48,001 nucleotides of DNA from JAATGA01 sp047605605 (GTDB taxonomy: Bacteria > Pseudomonadota > Alphaproteobacteria > Rhodobacterales > Rhodobacteraceae). The translations under genes and the position numbers were made by a program. Shown one piece after another: positions 33,443-41,913 of the stretch (position 1 is its first letter; every line of letters begins with the position of its first letter). Under the pieces are notes generated by a model that made no database searches, was not told the origin of the DNA, and worked only from the letters and a program-made list of their open reading frames with translations. The DNA lies in assembly GCA_047605605.1 (NCBI GenBank), contig JASGFG010000022.1, positions 1-48,001 on the forward strand, given 5' to 3'.

Positions 33443-34623
33443 CAGTTGTTCCCCCCCTGCTGCACGGCACCTGCGGCCGGGGCAGTTCCCATCCGGCCAA
33501 GTTCGTTCAACGGCAGGAAGGGCACCACACCCTGCCCGGCCTCGCCCCCCGACACCCCGTCGAGGATGACCTTGTTCATGCCGCCCAGCACCTTTTCCAT
33601 GGTTTCCAGATACATCCGCCGCCGCGTCACATCCGGCGCCTTGACGTATTCGTCATAGACCGAGGTAAAGCGGCTGGCCTCGCCCTGGGCGTCGTTCACG
33701 ACCTGGGCGCGATAGGCCTCGGCCGCCTCGACCAGGCTTGCAGCCTGGCCGCGGGCGCCTGCGGTCGCCTTGTTGGCATAGGCGTCGGCCTCTTTCTCCA
33801 GCCGGTCGCGTTCCTGTTGCGCGGCCTGCACCTCGCGGAAGCTGTCGATGACCTCGCGCGGGGGGTCGGCGCGGTTGAAGTTCACGCGGATGACCTGGAT
33901 GCCGGCGTTGTAGCTGTCGAGCGTCGACTGCACGGCGGTTTCCAGATCCTGCGCGATGGTGCCGCGGTCGCGGTTCAGGATCGGCGACAGTTCCGACCGG
34001 GCGATGATGTCGCGCATCGCGCTTTCCGAAACCGCACGGATGGTGTCGGCAGGATCCGCCAAGTTGAACAGGTATTTCGTCGGATCGGACACGTTCCAGA
34101 CCACCTGGAACTCGATATCGACGATGTTCTGGTCGCGGGTCAGCATCAGCCCGCTGTCGGTGGTGCCGGATGCGCCGTTGCCGATGTCGGTGGTGCGCTG
34201 GCCGGTGGTCTGGACGATTTCCGCGGTGACCAGCGGCCAGGGCGCAAAGTTCAGGCCCGGGTTGCCCACGGCCGAGAACTTGCCCAGGAACAGCTCGACC
34301 GAGCGTTCGTCCTGCTGGACGGTATAGAACGACATGAAGGCCCACAGGCCGACCGCCGCCAGGCCGCCCAGAAGCAGCCCCTGCCGCGTCACGCGCGGGC
34401 CGGCGCCGTTGCCGCCGCCCTGCCCCGTGCCACGGCCACCTCGGCCGCCCATCAGGACGCGAAGCTGTTCCTGCCCCTTGCGGACGATCTGGTCGATCTC
34501 GGGGATTCCGTTGCCGTTGTCGCCCGGACGGCGCGCACCGCGGCGATCCTCGCCTCTGTTCCCGTCCCGGTCCCGGTCGTCATTGCCCGGCCCGCCGCCC
34601 CAGGGGCCTCCGCTTCCTGCCAT
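33442..34623 (-). CDS. hflK: HflK, SPFH-domain partner of FtsH
   Basis: A 393-residue protein with a Gly/Arg/Asp-rich cytosolic N-terminus (GGPWGGGPGNDDRDRDG), one membrane helix near residues 82-100 and an SPFH domain (YTVQQDERSVELFLGKF, then RADPPREVIDSFREVQAA). The long coiled coil follows and the tail is poorly conserved. It forms the HflKC complex that limits FtsH proteolysis of membrane proteins. AAAGGGAA precedes the ATG. It is the first gene of hflK-hflC-DUF2065. Confidence 0.96.
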   Translation of the reverse strand: MAGSGGPWGGGPGNDDRDRDGNRGEDRRGARRPGDNGNGIPEIDQIVRKGQEQLRVLMGGRGGRGTGQGGGNGAGPRVTRQGLLLGGLAAVGLWAFMSFYTVQQDERSVELFLGKFSAVGNPGLNFAPWPLVTAEIVQTTGQRTTDIGNGASGTTDSGLMLTRDQNIVDIEFQVVWNVSDPTKYLFNLADPADTIRAVSESAMRDIIARSELSPILNRDRGTIAQDLETAVQSTLDSYNAGIQVIRVNFNRADPPREVIDSFREVQAAQQERDRLEKEADAYANKATAGARGQAASLVEAAEAYRAQVVNDAQGEASRFTSVYDEYVKAPDVTRRRMYLETMEKVLGGMNKVILDGVSGGEAGQGVVPFLPLNELGRMGTAPAAGAVQQGGNN

Positions 34624-34708
34624 GTCGTTTCCCTTTATCCTTCACTTGCGTCCATAACTGGACACTTGGGGCGGGGAAATCAACCGCCCTTGGCTGCGGC
34701 GGATCGCC

Positions 34709-36067
34709 TTAACCCCGGCGCGCGGGCTTTCGCATCGTCACCAGTTCCTCGGCCATGGTGGGGTGAACGGCGACGGTTCGGTCGAAATCCTCTTTCGTGG
34801 CGCCCATCTTCACCGCGATGGCGGCCAGCTGGATCATCTCTCCCGCCTCGGGGCCGACGATGTGACAGCCCAGAACCCTGCGGTTTTCGGCATCGACGAT
34901 CAGCTTCATCAGCACCCGGTCGTCGCGGCCCGCGAACAGGCTGCGCATCGGGCGGAAGCTGGCGGAATAAACCTCATACGGGCCGCGCGCCGCCGCCTGC
35001 TCCTCGGTCAGGCCGACGGTGCCGAGTTCGGGCTGGGTGAACACCGCCGAAGGCACCAGGTCGTGGTCCGCCCGGGTCGGCACGCCGCGAAAGACGGTAT
35101 CGGCGAAGGCGTGGCCTTCGCGGATCGCAACCGGGGTCAGGTTGATGCGGTTGGTCACATCGCCCACGGCATAAACCGAGGGCACGCGGGTCTGGCTGAA
35201 TCCGTCGACGGGGATTTCCCCGTCGCGGCCCAGCGTCAGGCCCAGATTTTCCAGCCCGAGGCTCGCGGTGTTGGGCTTGCGCCCCGTCGCGTAAAGCACA
35301 AGGTCGGTTTCCAGAACCGAGCCGTCGCGCAGCGTGACGGCGATCCCGCCCGCGGCCCGGTCCAGCCGGGCGACATCGGCGTTCAGCAGGATGTTCACCC
35401 CATGCCCGGCCATGGCATTCGCCACCATCCCCCGCGCCTCGTCGTCAAAGCCGCGAAGGATCTGCCCGCCGCGATAGACTTGGGTCACGGCCACGCCCAA
35501 CCCGTTCAGGATGCAGGCAAATTCGCAGGCGATGAAGCCGCCGCCCACCACCACCGCCCGCGCCGGCAGCGCGGGCAGATCGAACATCTCGTTCGAGGTG
35601 ACGGCCAGTTCGCGCCCCGGAATCTGGGGGATGAAGGGCCAGCCGCCAGTCGCCACCAGGATGTGCTTGGTGGTGAAGACGCGCCCGTCGGCAAGGCGGA
35701 CGGTATGGGCATCCTCGATCACCGCGCGCATGTCGTGGATGGTGACGCCCGCATTCACCAGCCCGCTGCGATAGGCGGCCTCCAGCCGGTCCAGTTCCTT
35801 GTGCAGCGTGCCGCGAAAGGCGGGCCAGTCGAATTTCCCGGGATCGACCGACCAGCCATAGGCGCGCGCATCGCGCATCTGTTCGGGAAAGGCGCTGGCA
35901 AAGACCATCAGCTTTTTCGGAACGCAGCCGCGGATCACGCAGGTGCCGCCCATGCGGCTTTCCTCGGCCAGCGCGACCTTCGCCCCGCCTTCCGAGGCGG
36001 CGATCCGCGCCGCGCGCACCCCGCCCGAGCCGCCGCCGATCACGAACAGGTCGTAGTCGAAGGCCAT
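34709..36067 (-). CDS. gor: Glutathione-disulfide reductase
   Basis: NADPH-dependent flavoprotein that keeps glutathione reduced. The 452-residue protein has the FAD motif DLFVIGGGSGGVRAAR, the redox pair GGTCVIRGCVPKK, the NADPH motif VVGGGFIACEFA and the catalytic His in VAVHPTMAEELV. The helix after the second Rossmann motif has YRGGQILRGFD, fitting NADPH use. It lies three bases downstream of the rpiA stop, an operon that links NADPH-consuming and pentose-phosphate steps. Confidence 0.96.
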   Translation of the reverse strand: MAFDYDLFVIGGGSGGVRAARIAASEGGAKVALAEESRMGGTCVIRGCVPKKLMVFASAFPEQMRDARAYGWSVDPGKFDWPAFRGTLHKELDRLEAAYRSGLVNAGVTIHDMRAVIEDAHTVRLADGRVFTTKHILVATGGWPFIPQIPGRELAVTSNEMFDLPALPARAVVVGGGFIACEFACILNGLGVAVTQVYRGGQILRGFDDEARGMVANAMAGHGVNILLNADVARLDRAAGGIAVTLRDGSVLETDLVLYATGRKPNTASLGLENLGLTLGRDGEIPVDGFSQTRVPSVYAVGDVTNRINLTPVAIREGHAFADTVFRGVPTRADHDLVPSAVFTQPELGTVGLTEEQAAARGPYEVYSASFRPMRSLFAGRDDRVLMKLIVDAENRRVLGCHIVGPEAGEMIQLAAIAVKMGATKEDFDRTVAVHPTMAEELVTMRKPARRG

Positions 36068-36070
36068 GGA

Positions 36071-36859
36071 TCAATCCCCCAGATCGGCAAAGATGTTGTC
36101 GGTGGGGGCAAATTCGATGCGGTCGTCGGTTTCGGTGCCCGCATTGATGTCGCGCACCTGCACCCGGCCATCGCCATGCCCGACGATCACGATGTCGCAG
36201 ATGTCGATGAACAGCCCGCTTTCCACCACGCCCGGGATCTGGTTCAACAGCAGCGCCAGCTGCCGCGGATTGCCGATCCGCTTCAGATGCAGGTCGACGA
36301 TGTAATTCGCCTCGTCCGTCAGCAGGGGCTTGTCGCCGTTCATCCGCAAGGTGCAGTCGCGGCCCAGCACATCCATGCCGACCAGCATTTCCTCGACCAG
36401 CAGCTTGGTGGTCTGCCAACCAAAGGGGATCACCTCGACCGGCAGGGGAAAGGCGCCAAGCTGCGCCACCGCCTTGGCCGCATCGGCGATAACGATCATC
36501 TGGTCCGAGGCGGTGGCCACGATCTTTTCCTGCAACAGGGCCGCCCCGCCGCCCTTGATCAGCGACAGGTCGGGGTCGAACTCATCCGCCCCGTCGATGG
36601 TCAGGTCCAGCCATTTCACCTCGTCCAGCGTGGCGATCGGCACGCCCAGTTGCCGCGCCAGTTCCGCCGTCCGGGTCGAGGTCGGAACGCCGGTGACGCG
36701 CAGCCCCTCTTCGCGCACGCGCTCGGCCAGACAGCGCACCATCCAGGCGGCGGTCGATCCGGTGCCAAGGCCCAGCTTCATCCCGTCCTGCACGAAATCG
36801 ACGGCACGTTTCGAGGCGACGAATTTGGCCGTGTCGATGGGGGAAAGTTCGGCGGGCAT
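36071..36859 (-). CDS. rpiA: Ribose-5-phosphate isomerase A
   Basis: Interconverts ribose 5-phosphate and ribulose 5-phosphate in the pentose-phosphate and Calvin pathways. The 262-residue protein has the phosphate-binding GLGTGSTAAWMV, the active-site DGADEFDPDLSLIKGGGAAL and the catalytic Glu/Lys region VVATASDQ-like in EKIVATASDQM. A slightly long C-terminal tail is normal in this clade. gor follows at three bases. Confidence 0.96.
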   Translation of the reverse strand: MPAELSPIDTAKFVASKRAVDFVQDGMKLGLGTGSTAAWMVRCLAERVREEGLRVTGVPTSTRTAELARQLGVPIATLDEVKWLDLTIDGADEFDPDLSLIKGGGAALLQEKIVATASDQMIVIADAAKAVAQLGAFPLPVEVIPFGWQTTKLLVEEMLVGMDVLGRDCTLRMNGDKPLLTDEANYIVDLHLKRIGNPRQLALLLNQIPGVVESGLFIDICDIVIVGHGDGRVQVRDINAGTETDDRIEFAPTDNIFADLGD

Positions 36860-36982
36860 GGCGATCCTCGGCGGTTCGGGGCTGATGGCGGCGTTATAGG
36901 CAATGCGCGCCCCGCGCGCGAGGGGCTATGCACCGTCCGGCGCGAGGGAATGGGCGCACGGCCCCTTGCCCCCCCGCGAAAG

Positions 36983-37624
36983 CTAGGCGCCCGGCACCGG
37001 AAAGAAATGGCTCCACGGCGCCGCCTCGTCCAGCACGCGGGCATAGGACGGGCGGGCGGCCAGCCGATCGTAATAACCGCTCAGCGCCGGGAAGGCCGCG
37101 CCCCATGGCTCCACCCGATTCGCATAGTAAAGCGCCGGGGCCGCCGCGCAATCGGCCATGGAAAAATCGCCCGCCGCCCAGGGCCGCCCCTCCAGCCGCG
37201 CCTCGGCCACGGGATAGAACCGGCGCAGGGCGGCGCGCGCCTCGGCCACGCCATAGGGGTCGCGGGCGTCGGCTGGGCGCAGATGATCCAGCACGATCTT
37301 CTGCATGGGCAACTGGACATAAAGGTCGAACAGCCGGTCCCAAAGCCGCACCTCGGCCGCGGTTTCCGCCGGAATCAGGCGGCGGGCCTGCGCAAAGGTA
37401 TCGGCCAGATATTCGATGATCACGCTGGTTTCCGGCACTGCGCGCGGGCCCACCTCCAGCACGGGAAAACGCACCATCGGCCACAGCCGCGCCAGGGCCG
37501 CGCGCTGGTCGGGATCGCCCAGATCGACCACATTCGGACGAAATTCTATGTCGGTGTCGTAAAGCGCGATCAGCACCTTCTGGCAAAAGGATGAAAACGG
37601 GTGAAAGTGCAGCGTGGGGGTCAT
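36983..37624 (-). CDS. Glutathione S-transferase family protein
   Basis: A 213-residue GST. The thioredoxin-like domain opens TPTLHFHPFSSFCQKVLIAL, with FPVLEVG and PETSVIIEYLAD giving the cis-Pro and the glutathione Ser. The helical domain includes GRPWAAGDFSMADCAAAPAL. ATG 37624 fits AAGGA eight bases upstream better than ATG 37630. Substrate class is unknown. It is divergent from sdaA. Confidence 0.92.
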   Translation of the reverse strand: MTPTLHFHPFSSFCQKVLIALYDTDIEFRPNVVDLGDPDQRAALARLWPMVRFPVLEVGPRAVPETSVIIEYLADTFAQARRLIPAETAAEVRLWDRLFDLYVQLPMQKIVLDHLRPADARDPYGVAEARAALRRFYPVAEARLEGRPWAAGDFSMADCAAAPALYYANRVEPWGAAFPALSGYYDRLAARPSYARVLDEAAPWSHFFPVPGA

Positions 37625-37692
37625 GGCCATGATCCTTGCAGGACGGCGCGGGGGCGCCCATCTTTCATATACCCGTCCATGTCCCAAGCGAT

Positions 37693-37729
37693 GCGGAAAA
37701 TGTCGCTTTCCGCACCGCCCCGCAAGGGG
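37693..37729 (+). promoter_or_regulatory. Two consecutive hairpins in the sdaA leader
   Basis: GCGGAAA (37693-37699) pairs with TTTCCGC (37707-37713). CCCC (37718-37721) pairs with GGGG (37726-37729) around a GCAA loop. They lie 50-90 bases before the sdaA start and may be part of a structured leader; no T-run follows, so this is not a plain terminator. Confidence 0.4.
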
Positions 37730-37780
37730 AAGCCTGCGACAGTCAACGGCCAGCCGCCGCGGCGCAGCCAAGGATTGCAG

Positions 37781-39160
37781 ATGTTCCTGTCCGTCTTCGA
37801 CATGTTCAAGGTGGGGGTCGGCCCCTCCTCCTCGCATACGATGGGGCCGATGGTCGCCGCCGCCCGGTTTCTGGAGGCGATCCGCCAAAGCCCGTTTCAC
37901 CCCAGGGGGCTGAAGGCGTCGCTGCACGGATCACTGGCGTTCACCGGCGTGGGACATGCCACCGACCGGGCGACGATCCTGGGCCTGGCGGGGTTCGAGC
38001 CTGCGACCTTCGACGCCGAAAAGGCCGAGACGGTGATGGCCGCCATCCGCACCACCCATACGATCACCCCGCCCGGCCTGCCGGAAATGCGCTTCGATCC
38101 CGACACCGATCTGGTCTTCGACTATGGCCCGGCGCTGCCCGGCCATGCCAACGGCATGATCCTGCGCGCGACCGATGCGCAGGGCGACGTGGTGATGGAG
38201 GAAACCTATTACTCCATCGGCGGCGGCTTCGTGCTGACGGCGCAGGAACTGGCCGATGCGGCGGGGGCAAAGGCCAAGGCAAAAGCCGACATCCCCTATC
38301 CGTTCGAATCCGCCGACGAAATGCTGCGCATGGCGCGCGAAAGCGGCAAGACCATCGCCCAGATGAAGCGCGAGAACGAGCTGAAATTCCGCAGCCCCGC
38401 CGATCTGGACGCCGGAATGGCGCGGATCTGGCAGGTGATGAACGATTGCATCAACCGCGGCATGGCGGGCGAAGGCATCCTGCCCGGCGGCCCGCGGGTG
38501 CGCCGACGCGCCAAGGGGATCCATGACGCGCTGCTGGCCGAACGCGGCCTGAACCTTGTCGCGCCCCATACGATCAACGACTGGATGTCGCTTTACGCCA
38601 TGGCGGTGAACGAGGAAAACGCCAATGGCGGACAGGTCGTGACCGCCCCCACCAATGGCGCCGCCGGGGTGGTGCCCGCCGTCATCCGCTACTGGCTGGA
38701 CCATGTGCCGGGGGCGAGTGCGTCGAAGGTCGGCGACTTTCTTTTGACCGCCGCCGCCGTGGGCGGCATCGTCAAGCACAATGCCAGCATCTCGGGCGCG
38801 GAATGCGGCTGCCAGGCCGAGGTCGGCAGCGCCGCCGCCATGGCCGCCGCCGGTCTGGCCGCGGTGATGGGCGGCAGCGTCGAGCAGGTGGAGAACGCCG
38901 CCGAAATCGCGCTGGAGCATCACCTTGGCATGACCTGCGACCCAGTAAAGGGGCTGGTGCAGGTGCCATGTATCGAACGCAACGGTCTGGGCGCGATCAA
39001 GGCGGTGTCGGCGGCCTCACTGTCCCTGCGCGGCGACGGGCAGCATCTGGTCAGCCTGGATGTCTGCATCGAGACGATGCGCCAGACCGGCCGCGACATG
39101 CACGAGAAATACAAGGAAACCTCGCTGGGCGGGCTTGCGGTCAACGTGCCCAACTGCTGA
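37781..39160 (+). CDS. sdaA: L-serine ammonia-lyase, iron-sulphur type
   Basis: Deaminates L-serine to pyruvate and ammonia with a [4Fe-4S] cluster. The 459-residue single-chain form has the beta domain with the substrate loop GVGPSSSHTMGPM and the alpha domain with cluster cysteines in GAECGCQAEVG and MTCDPVKGLVQVPCIERN. ATG 37781 is preceded by AGGA with six bases of spacing; a longer open frame upstream has no family similarity. A DMT transporter starts nine bases downstream. Confidence 0.96.
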   Translation: MFLSVFDMFKVGVGPSSSHTMGPMVAAARFLEAIRQSPFHPRGLKASLHGSLAFTGVGHATDRATILGLAGFEPATFDAEKAETVMAAIRTTHTITPPGLPEMRFDPDTDLVFDYGPALPGHANGMILRATDAQGDVVMEETYYSIGGGFVLTAQELADAAGAKAKAKADIPYPFESADEMLRMARESGKTIAQMKRENELKFRSPADLDAGMARIWQVMNDCINRGMAGEGILPGGPRVRRRAKGIHDALLAERGLNLVAPHTINDWMSLYAMAVNEENANGGQVVTAPTNGAAGVVPAVIRYWLDHVPGASASKVGDFLLTAAAVGGIVKHNASISGAECGCQAEVGSAAAMAAAGLAAVMGGSVEQVENAAEIALEHHLGMTCDPVKGLVQVPCIERNGLGAIKAVSAASLSLRGDGQHLVSLDVCIETMRQTGRDMHEKYKETSLGGLAVNVPNC

Positions 39161-39169
39161 AACGGGCGG

Positions 39170-40093
39170 ATGAGCGCGCAGCAGATCCCCCACCCCGACC
39201 GCCCGATGCTGGGCATCGCCCTGATGCTGGCCTTTTGCGTGGCAGCCCCGGTGGGCGATGCGCTGGCAAAACTGCTTTCGGCCTTTCCGGTGGTGCTGCT
39301 GATCTGGCTGCGCTTTGCGATGCAAGCGGTGTTCATGACGCCCTTCATGCTGGCGCGCGGGCATGGCCTTTCCATGTCGCGGCGGGTGTTCTGGCTGGTG
39401 GCGGCGCGCACCCTCACCCATATCGGCGGCATCGGCTGCATGTTCACCGCGCTGCGGTATCTGCCCTTGGCCGAGGCGGTGGCCATCGCCTTCGTGATGC
39501 CCTTTGTCCTTTTGCTTTTCGGCTGGCTGCTGCTGGGGGAAGAGGTCGGCCCGCGCCGCCTTGGCGCCTGTGCCGTGGGGTTTCTTGGCACGGTCATGGT
39601 GATCCAGCCGTCCTTCGCGGCGGTCGGCGCGCCGGCGCTGCTGCCGCTCGGCTGCGCGGTCTGCTTTGCGCTGTTCATGCTGTCGACCCGCGCCATGGCG
39701 CATGAGATCGACCCCTTTGCCATGCAGGTCTCCAGCGGGCTGATGGCGGTGACGGTGCTTCTGCCATTCCTGCTGGCGGGGGCGGCCAGCGGGATTCCCG
39801 CGCTGTCGGTGCGAATGCCGCAGGGGGTAGAATGGGCCTTCATCCTGGGGCAAGGGGTCATCGGCTCGGCCTCGCATCTGCTGATGGGGTGGTCGCTGCG
39901 CTTTGCCCCGGCCTCGACACTGGCGCCGATGCAGTATCTGGAGATTCCGTTCTCGGTCATCGTCGGCTGGGCGATCTTTGGCCATCTGCCGAACGGGCTG
40001 GCGGCGGCAGGGGTGGTCGTCACCGTGGCGGCGGGGCTTTACGTCATCGCGCGCGAACAGCGTGCCGCCAGCCGCCGCGCCGCCACCGCCTGA
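39170..40093 (+). CDS. DMT/EamA family transporter, first of a tandem pair
   Basis: A 307-residue membrane protein with ten predicted helices arranged as two EamA halves. AEAVAIAFVMPFVLLLFGWLLL, GEEVGPRRLGACAVGFLGT and LAPMQYLEIPFSVIVGW are typical. The ligand is unknown; other members move amino acids, nucleosides or S-adenosylmethionine. It begins nine bases after sdaA, so export linked to serine metabolism is conceivable. The next gene is a close paralogue. Confidence 0.92.
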   Translation: MSAQQIPHPDRPMLGIALMLAFCVAAPVGDALAKLLSAFPVVLLIWLRFAMQAVFMTPFMLARGHGLSMSRRVFWLVAARTLTHIGGIGCMFTALRYLPLAEAVAIAFVMPFVLLLFGWLLLGEEVGPRRLGACAVGFLGTVMVIQPSFAAVGAPALLPLGCAVCFALFMLSTRAMAHEIDPFAMQVSSGLMAVTVLLPFLLAGAASGIPALSVRMPQGVEWAFILGQGVIGSASHLLMGWSLRFAPASTLAPMQYLEIPFSVIVGWAIFGHLPNGLAAAGVVVTVAAGLYVIAREQRAASRRAATA

Positions 40094-40188
40094 CCCCGAC
40101 GGGCTGAACACGACGCTTCGGCCATGGGCGACACCGGATGTCGCGAACCGACTCGACGCCGCCCCGGCGCCCGGATAGGCAGGCCCTC

Positions 40189-41124
40189 ATGACCCAGACG
40201 AACGACCGCATCCTGCCGGGCATCGTGCTGATGCTGGCCTTCTGCGCGCTTGCGCCCCTGCTGGACGTGTCGTCCAAGCTGGCCACGGAAACCCTGCCCG
40301 TGGGGCAGATCACCACGGCGCGATTCGTGGTGCAGGCGGCGCTGATGCTGCCGGTCGTGCTGTGGATGCGCCTGCCGCTGCGGGTTTCGCCGCGGATGGC
40401 GGGGCGGGTGCTGCTGCGGGCACTGTTCCTGATCCTGTCGACCTACAGCTTTGTCGCAGCGGTGTCGTTCATGGCCATCGCCGACGCGCTGGCCATCGCC
40501 TTTGTCGAACCCTTCGTGCTGCTGATCCTTGGGCATTTCCTGTTCGGCGACCAGGTGGGGCCGCGCCGCATCGCCGCCTGCGCGGTGGGGTTCCTGGGGG
40601 CGATGCTGGTCATCCAGCCCTCGCTTGCCGCCTTCGGCCTGCGGGCGCTGTGGCCGCTGGGAACGGCCTTCTGCTTTGCCTTCTACATGCTGTCGACGCG
40701 CGCCATATCGGCCAGCCTGCATCCGGTGACGATGCAGTTCCACACCGCCGTCGCGGGCATGGTGGTGATGCTGCCGATCATGGTGGCGATGGACGGCTCC
40801 GGCACCTCGTTCGACCCGGCGATGCCGCAGGGGATCGCCTGGCTGTGGCTGTTCGGCATGGGCTTCTGGGCCACGGTCAGCCACATGTGCATGACCTATG
40901 CGCTGAAGTTCGCGCCGACGACGGTGCTGGCACCGCTGCACTATTCGGAAATCGTGGTGTCGGTGACGCTGGGCTATCTTGTGTTCGGCGACTTTCCCAA
41001 CCTGATCGCCTGGGCGGGGATCGCGCTGATCGTCGCTTCGGGGCTTTACATCATCTATCGTGAACGGATGTCGGCGCGGGCGGGCGCCGTCGCGGCCGAA
41101 GATATCGCGGCACCAACCCACTGA
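40189..41124 (+). CDS. DMT/EamA family transporter, second of a tandem pair
   Basis: A 311-residue ten-helix protein closely resembling the previous one: DALAIAFVEPFVLLILGHFL, GPRRIAACAVGFLGAMLVIQ and FMLSTRA-like FYMLSTRAISA occur at matching positions. This points to gene duplication. ATG 40189 (MTQTNDRILPG) is preferred to ATG 40138. The 3' end overlaps the convergent thiamine pyrophosphokinase gene by 74 bases. The substrate is unknown. Confidence 0.92.
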   Translation: MTQTNDRILPGIVLMLAFCALAPLLDVSSKLATETLPVGQITTARFVVQAALMLPVVLWMRLPLRVSPRMAGRVLLRALFLILSTYSFVAAVSFMAIADALAIAFVEPFVLLILGHFLFGDQVGPRRIAACAVGFLGAMLVIQPSLAAFGLRALWPLGTAFCFAFYMLSTRAISASLHPVTMQFHTAVAGMVVMLPIMVAMDGSGTSFDPAMPQGIAWLWLFGMGFWATVSHMCMTYALKFAPTTVLAPLHYSEIVVSVTLGYLVFGDFPNLIAWAGIALIVASGLYIIYRERMSARAGAVAAEDIAAPTH

Positions 41125-41770
41125 TCGCCGCATCCAGCCGCGCCAGCGGCAGGATGACCAGCATCCCCGGCCCGTCGAACCGCAGCCGCACCTCGGGCGC
41201 CGTCACCCGGTTCGAGGTGCCGATGACCCGCGCGGGGTGAAAGTCCAGCCCCTTGACCGGCCATTCCAGCCCCGTGCTTTCCCCCGTCACCCCATCCAGC
41301 GGAAACAGCGACAGCGGATCGCCCGGTTGCAGGTGCAGCGCCATCTCCCGCCCCGGCGGCGCGTGAAAGGCCAGATCCTTCGGCCCCAGGACCAGCACCG
41401 GAAAGCCCCCCTGCCGCACCAGCCCGTGCATCACCGCCAAGCCGTGATCCATCCGCCCGCCCGCAAAGCCAAGGGCCAGCGCAAAGGGCGCCTCGACCGA
41501 CTGCAGCACCTTGTCGAAATCGGTCGTCGTCTGTTCGCCGATTTCATGCAGCCGCCCGGCCAGCCGCTGCCGCGCGGCGGGCGAGATCGAATCCATGTCG
41601 CCGATCACCGCCGCAGGCTCTTCCCCCAGCGACAGCAGGCGGTCCGCCCCGCCGTCGGCCGCAACAAGACAAGGCGCGCGCAGCAGCGCCCGTGACAGCA
41701 GCCTTGCGGAAAAAGGGCCGCCTCCCGCGATCGTGACACCCTTGCGGGATTGGACAATGGCCTGTTTCAT
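41051..41770 (-). CDS. thiN: Thiamine diphosphokinase
   Basis: Transfers pyrophosphate from ATP to thiamine. The 239-residue protein has LVAADGGADRLLSLGEEPAAV, the metal-binding GDMDSIS, the conserved TTTDFDK and a C-terminal thiamine-binding beta domain with GLEWPVKGLDF and GTSNRV. Its last 74 bases overlap the 3' end of the second DMT gene on the other strand, so the C-terminal tail (RPRRRPPAPTSVHDR) may not be conserved. Confidence 0.93.
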   Translation of the reverse strand: MKQAIVQSRKGVTIAGGGPFSARLLSRALLRAPCLVAADGGADRLLSLGEEPAAVIGDMDSISPAARQRLAGRLHEIGEQTTTDFDKVLQSVEAPFALALGFAGGRMDHGLAVMHGLVRQGGFPVLVLGPKDLAFHAPPGREMALHLQPGDPLSLFPLDGVTGESTGLEWPVKGLDFHPARVIGTSNRVTAPEVRLRFDGPGMLVILPLARLDAAISGLVPRYLRPRRRPPAPTSVHDR

Positions 41771-41913
41771 GCAGATACTGTTTTCCGAATTGCGGCAAAT
41801 CCCGTTGCCGGGGCCACAATCAATCCTTCAAATTACCCACATCTGTCCATGGATTCGGACCGCAGACCCCGCAGTTTCGTCATGATCGAGTCAGGCAGAA
41901 AGCGAGCATCCGC

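Noticed and set aside
34763..37594. Plus-strand open frame of about 940 codons
   Set aside because: It runs antisense to gor, rpiA and gst, which have clear catalytic motifs; the translation shows no family pattern.
37711..37780. Glycine or cobalamin riboswitch before sdaA
   Set aside because: Some short segments look similar, but the conserved cores of either class are not present.
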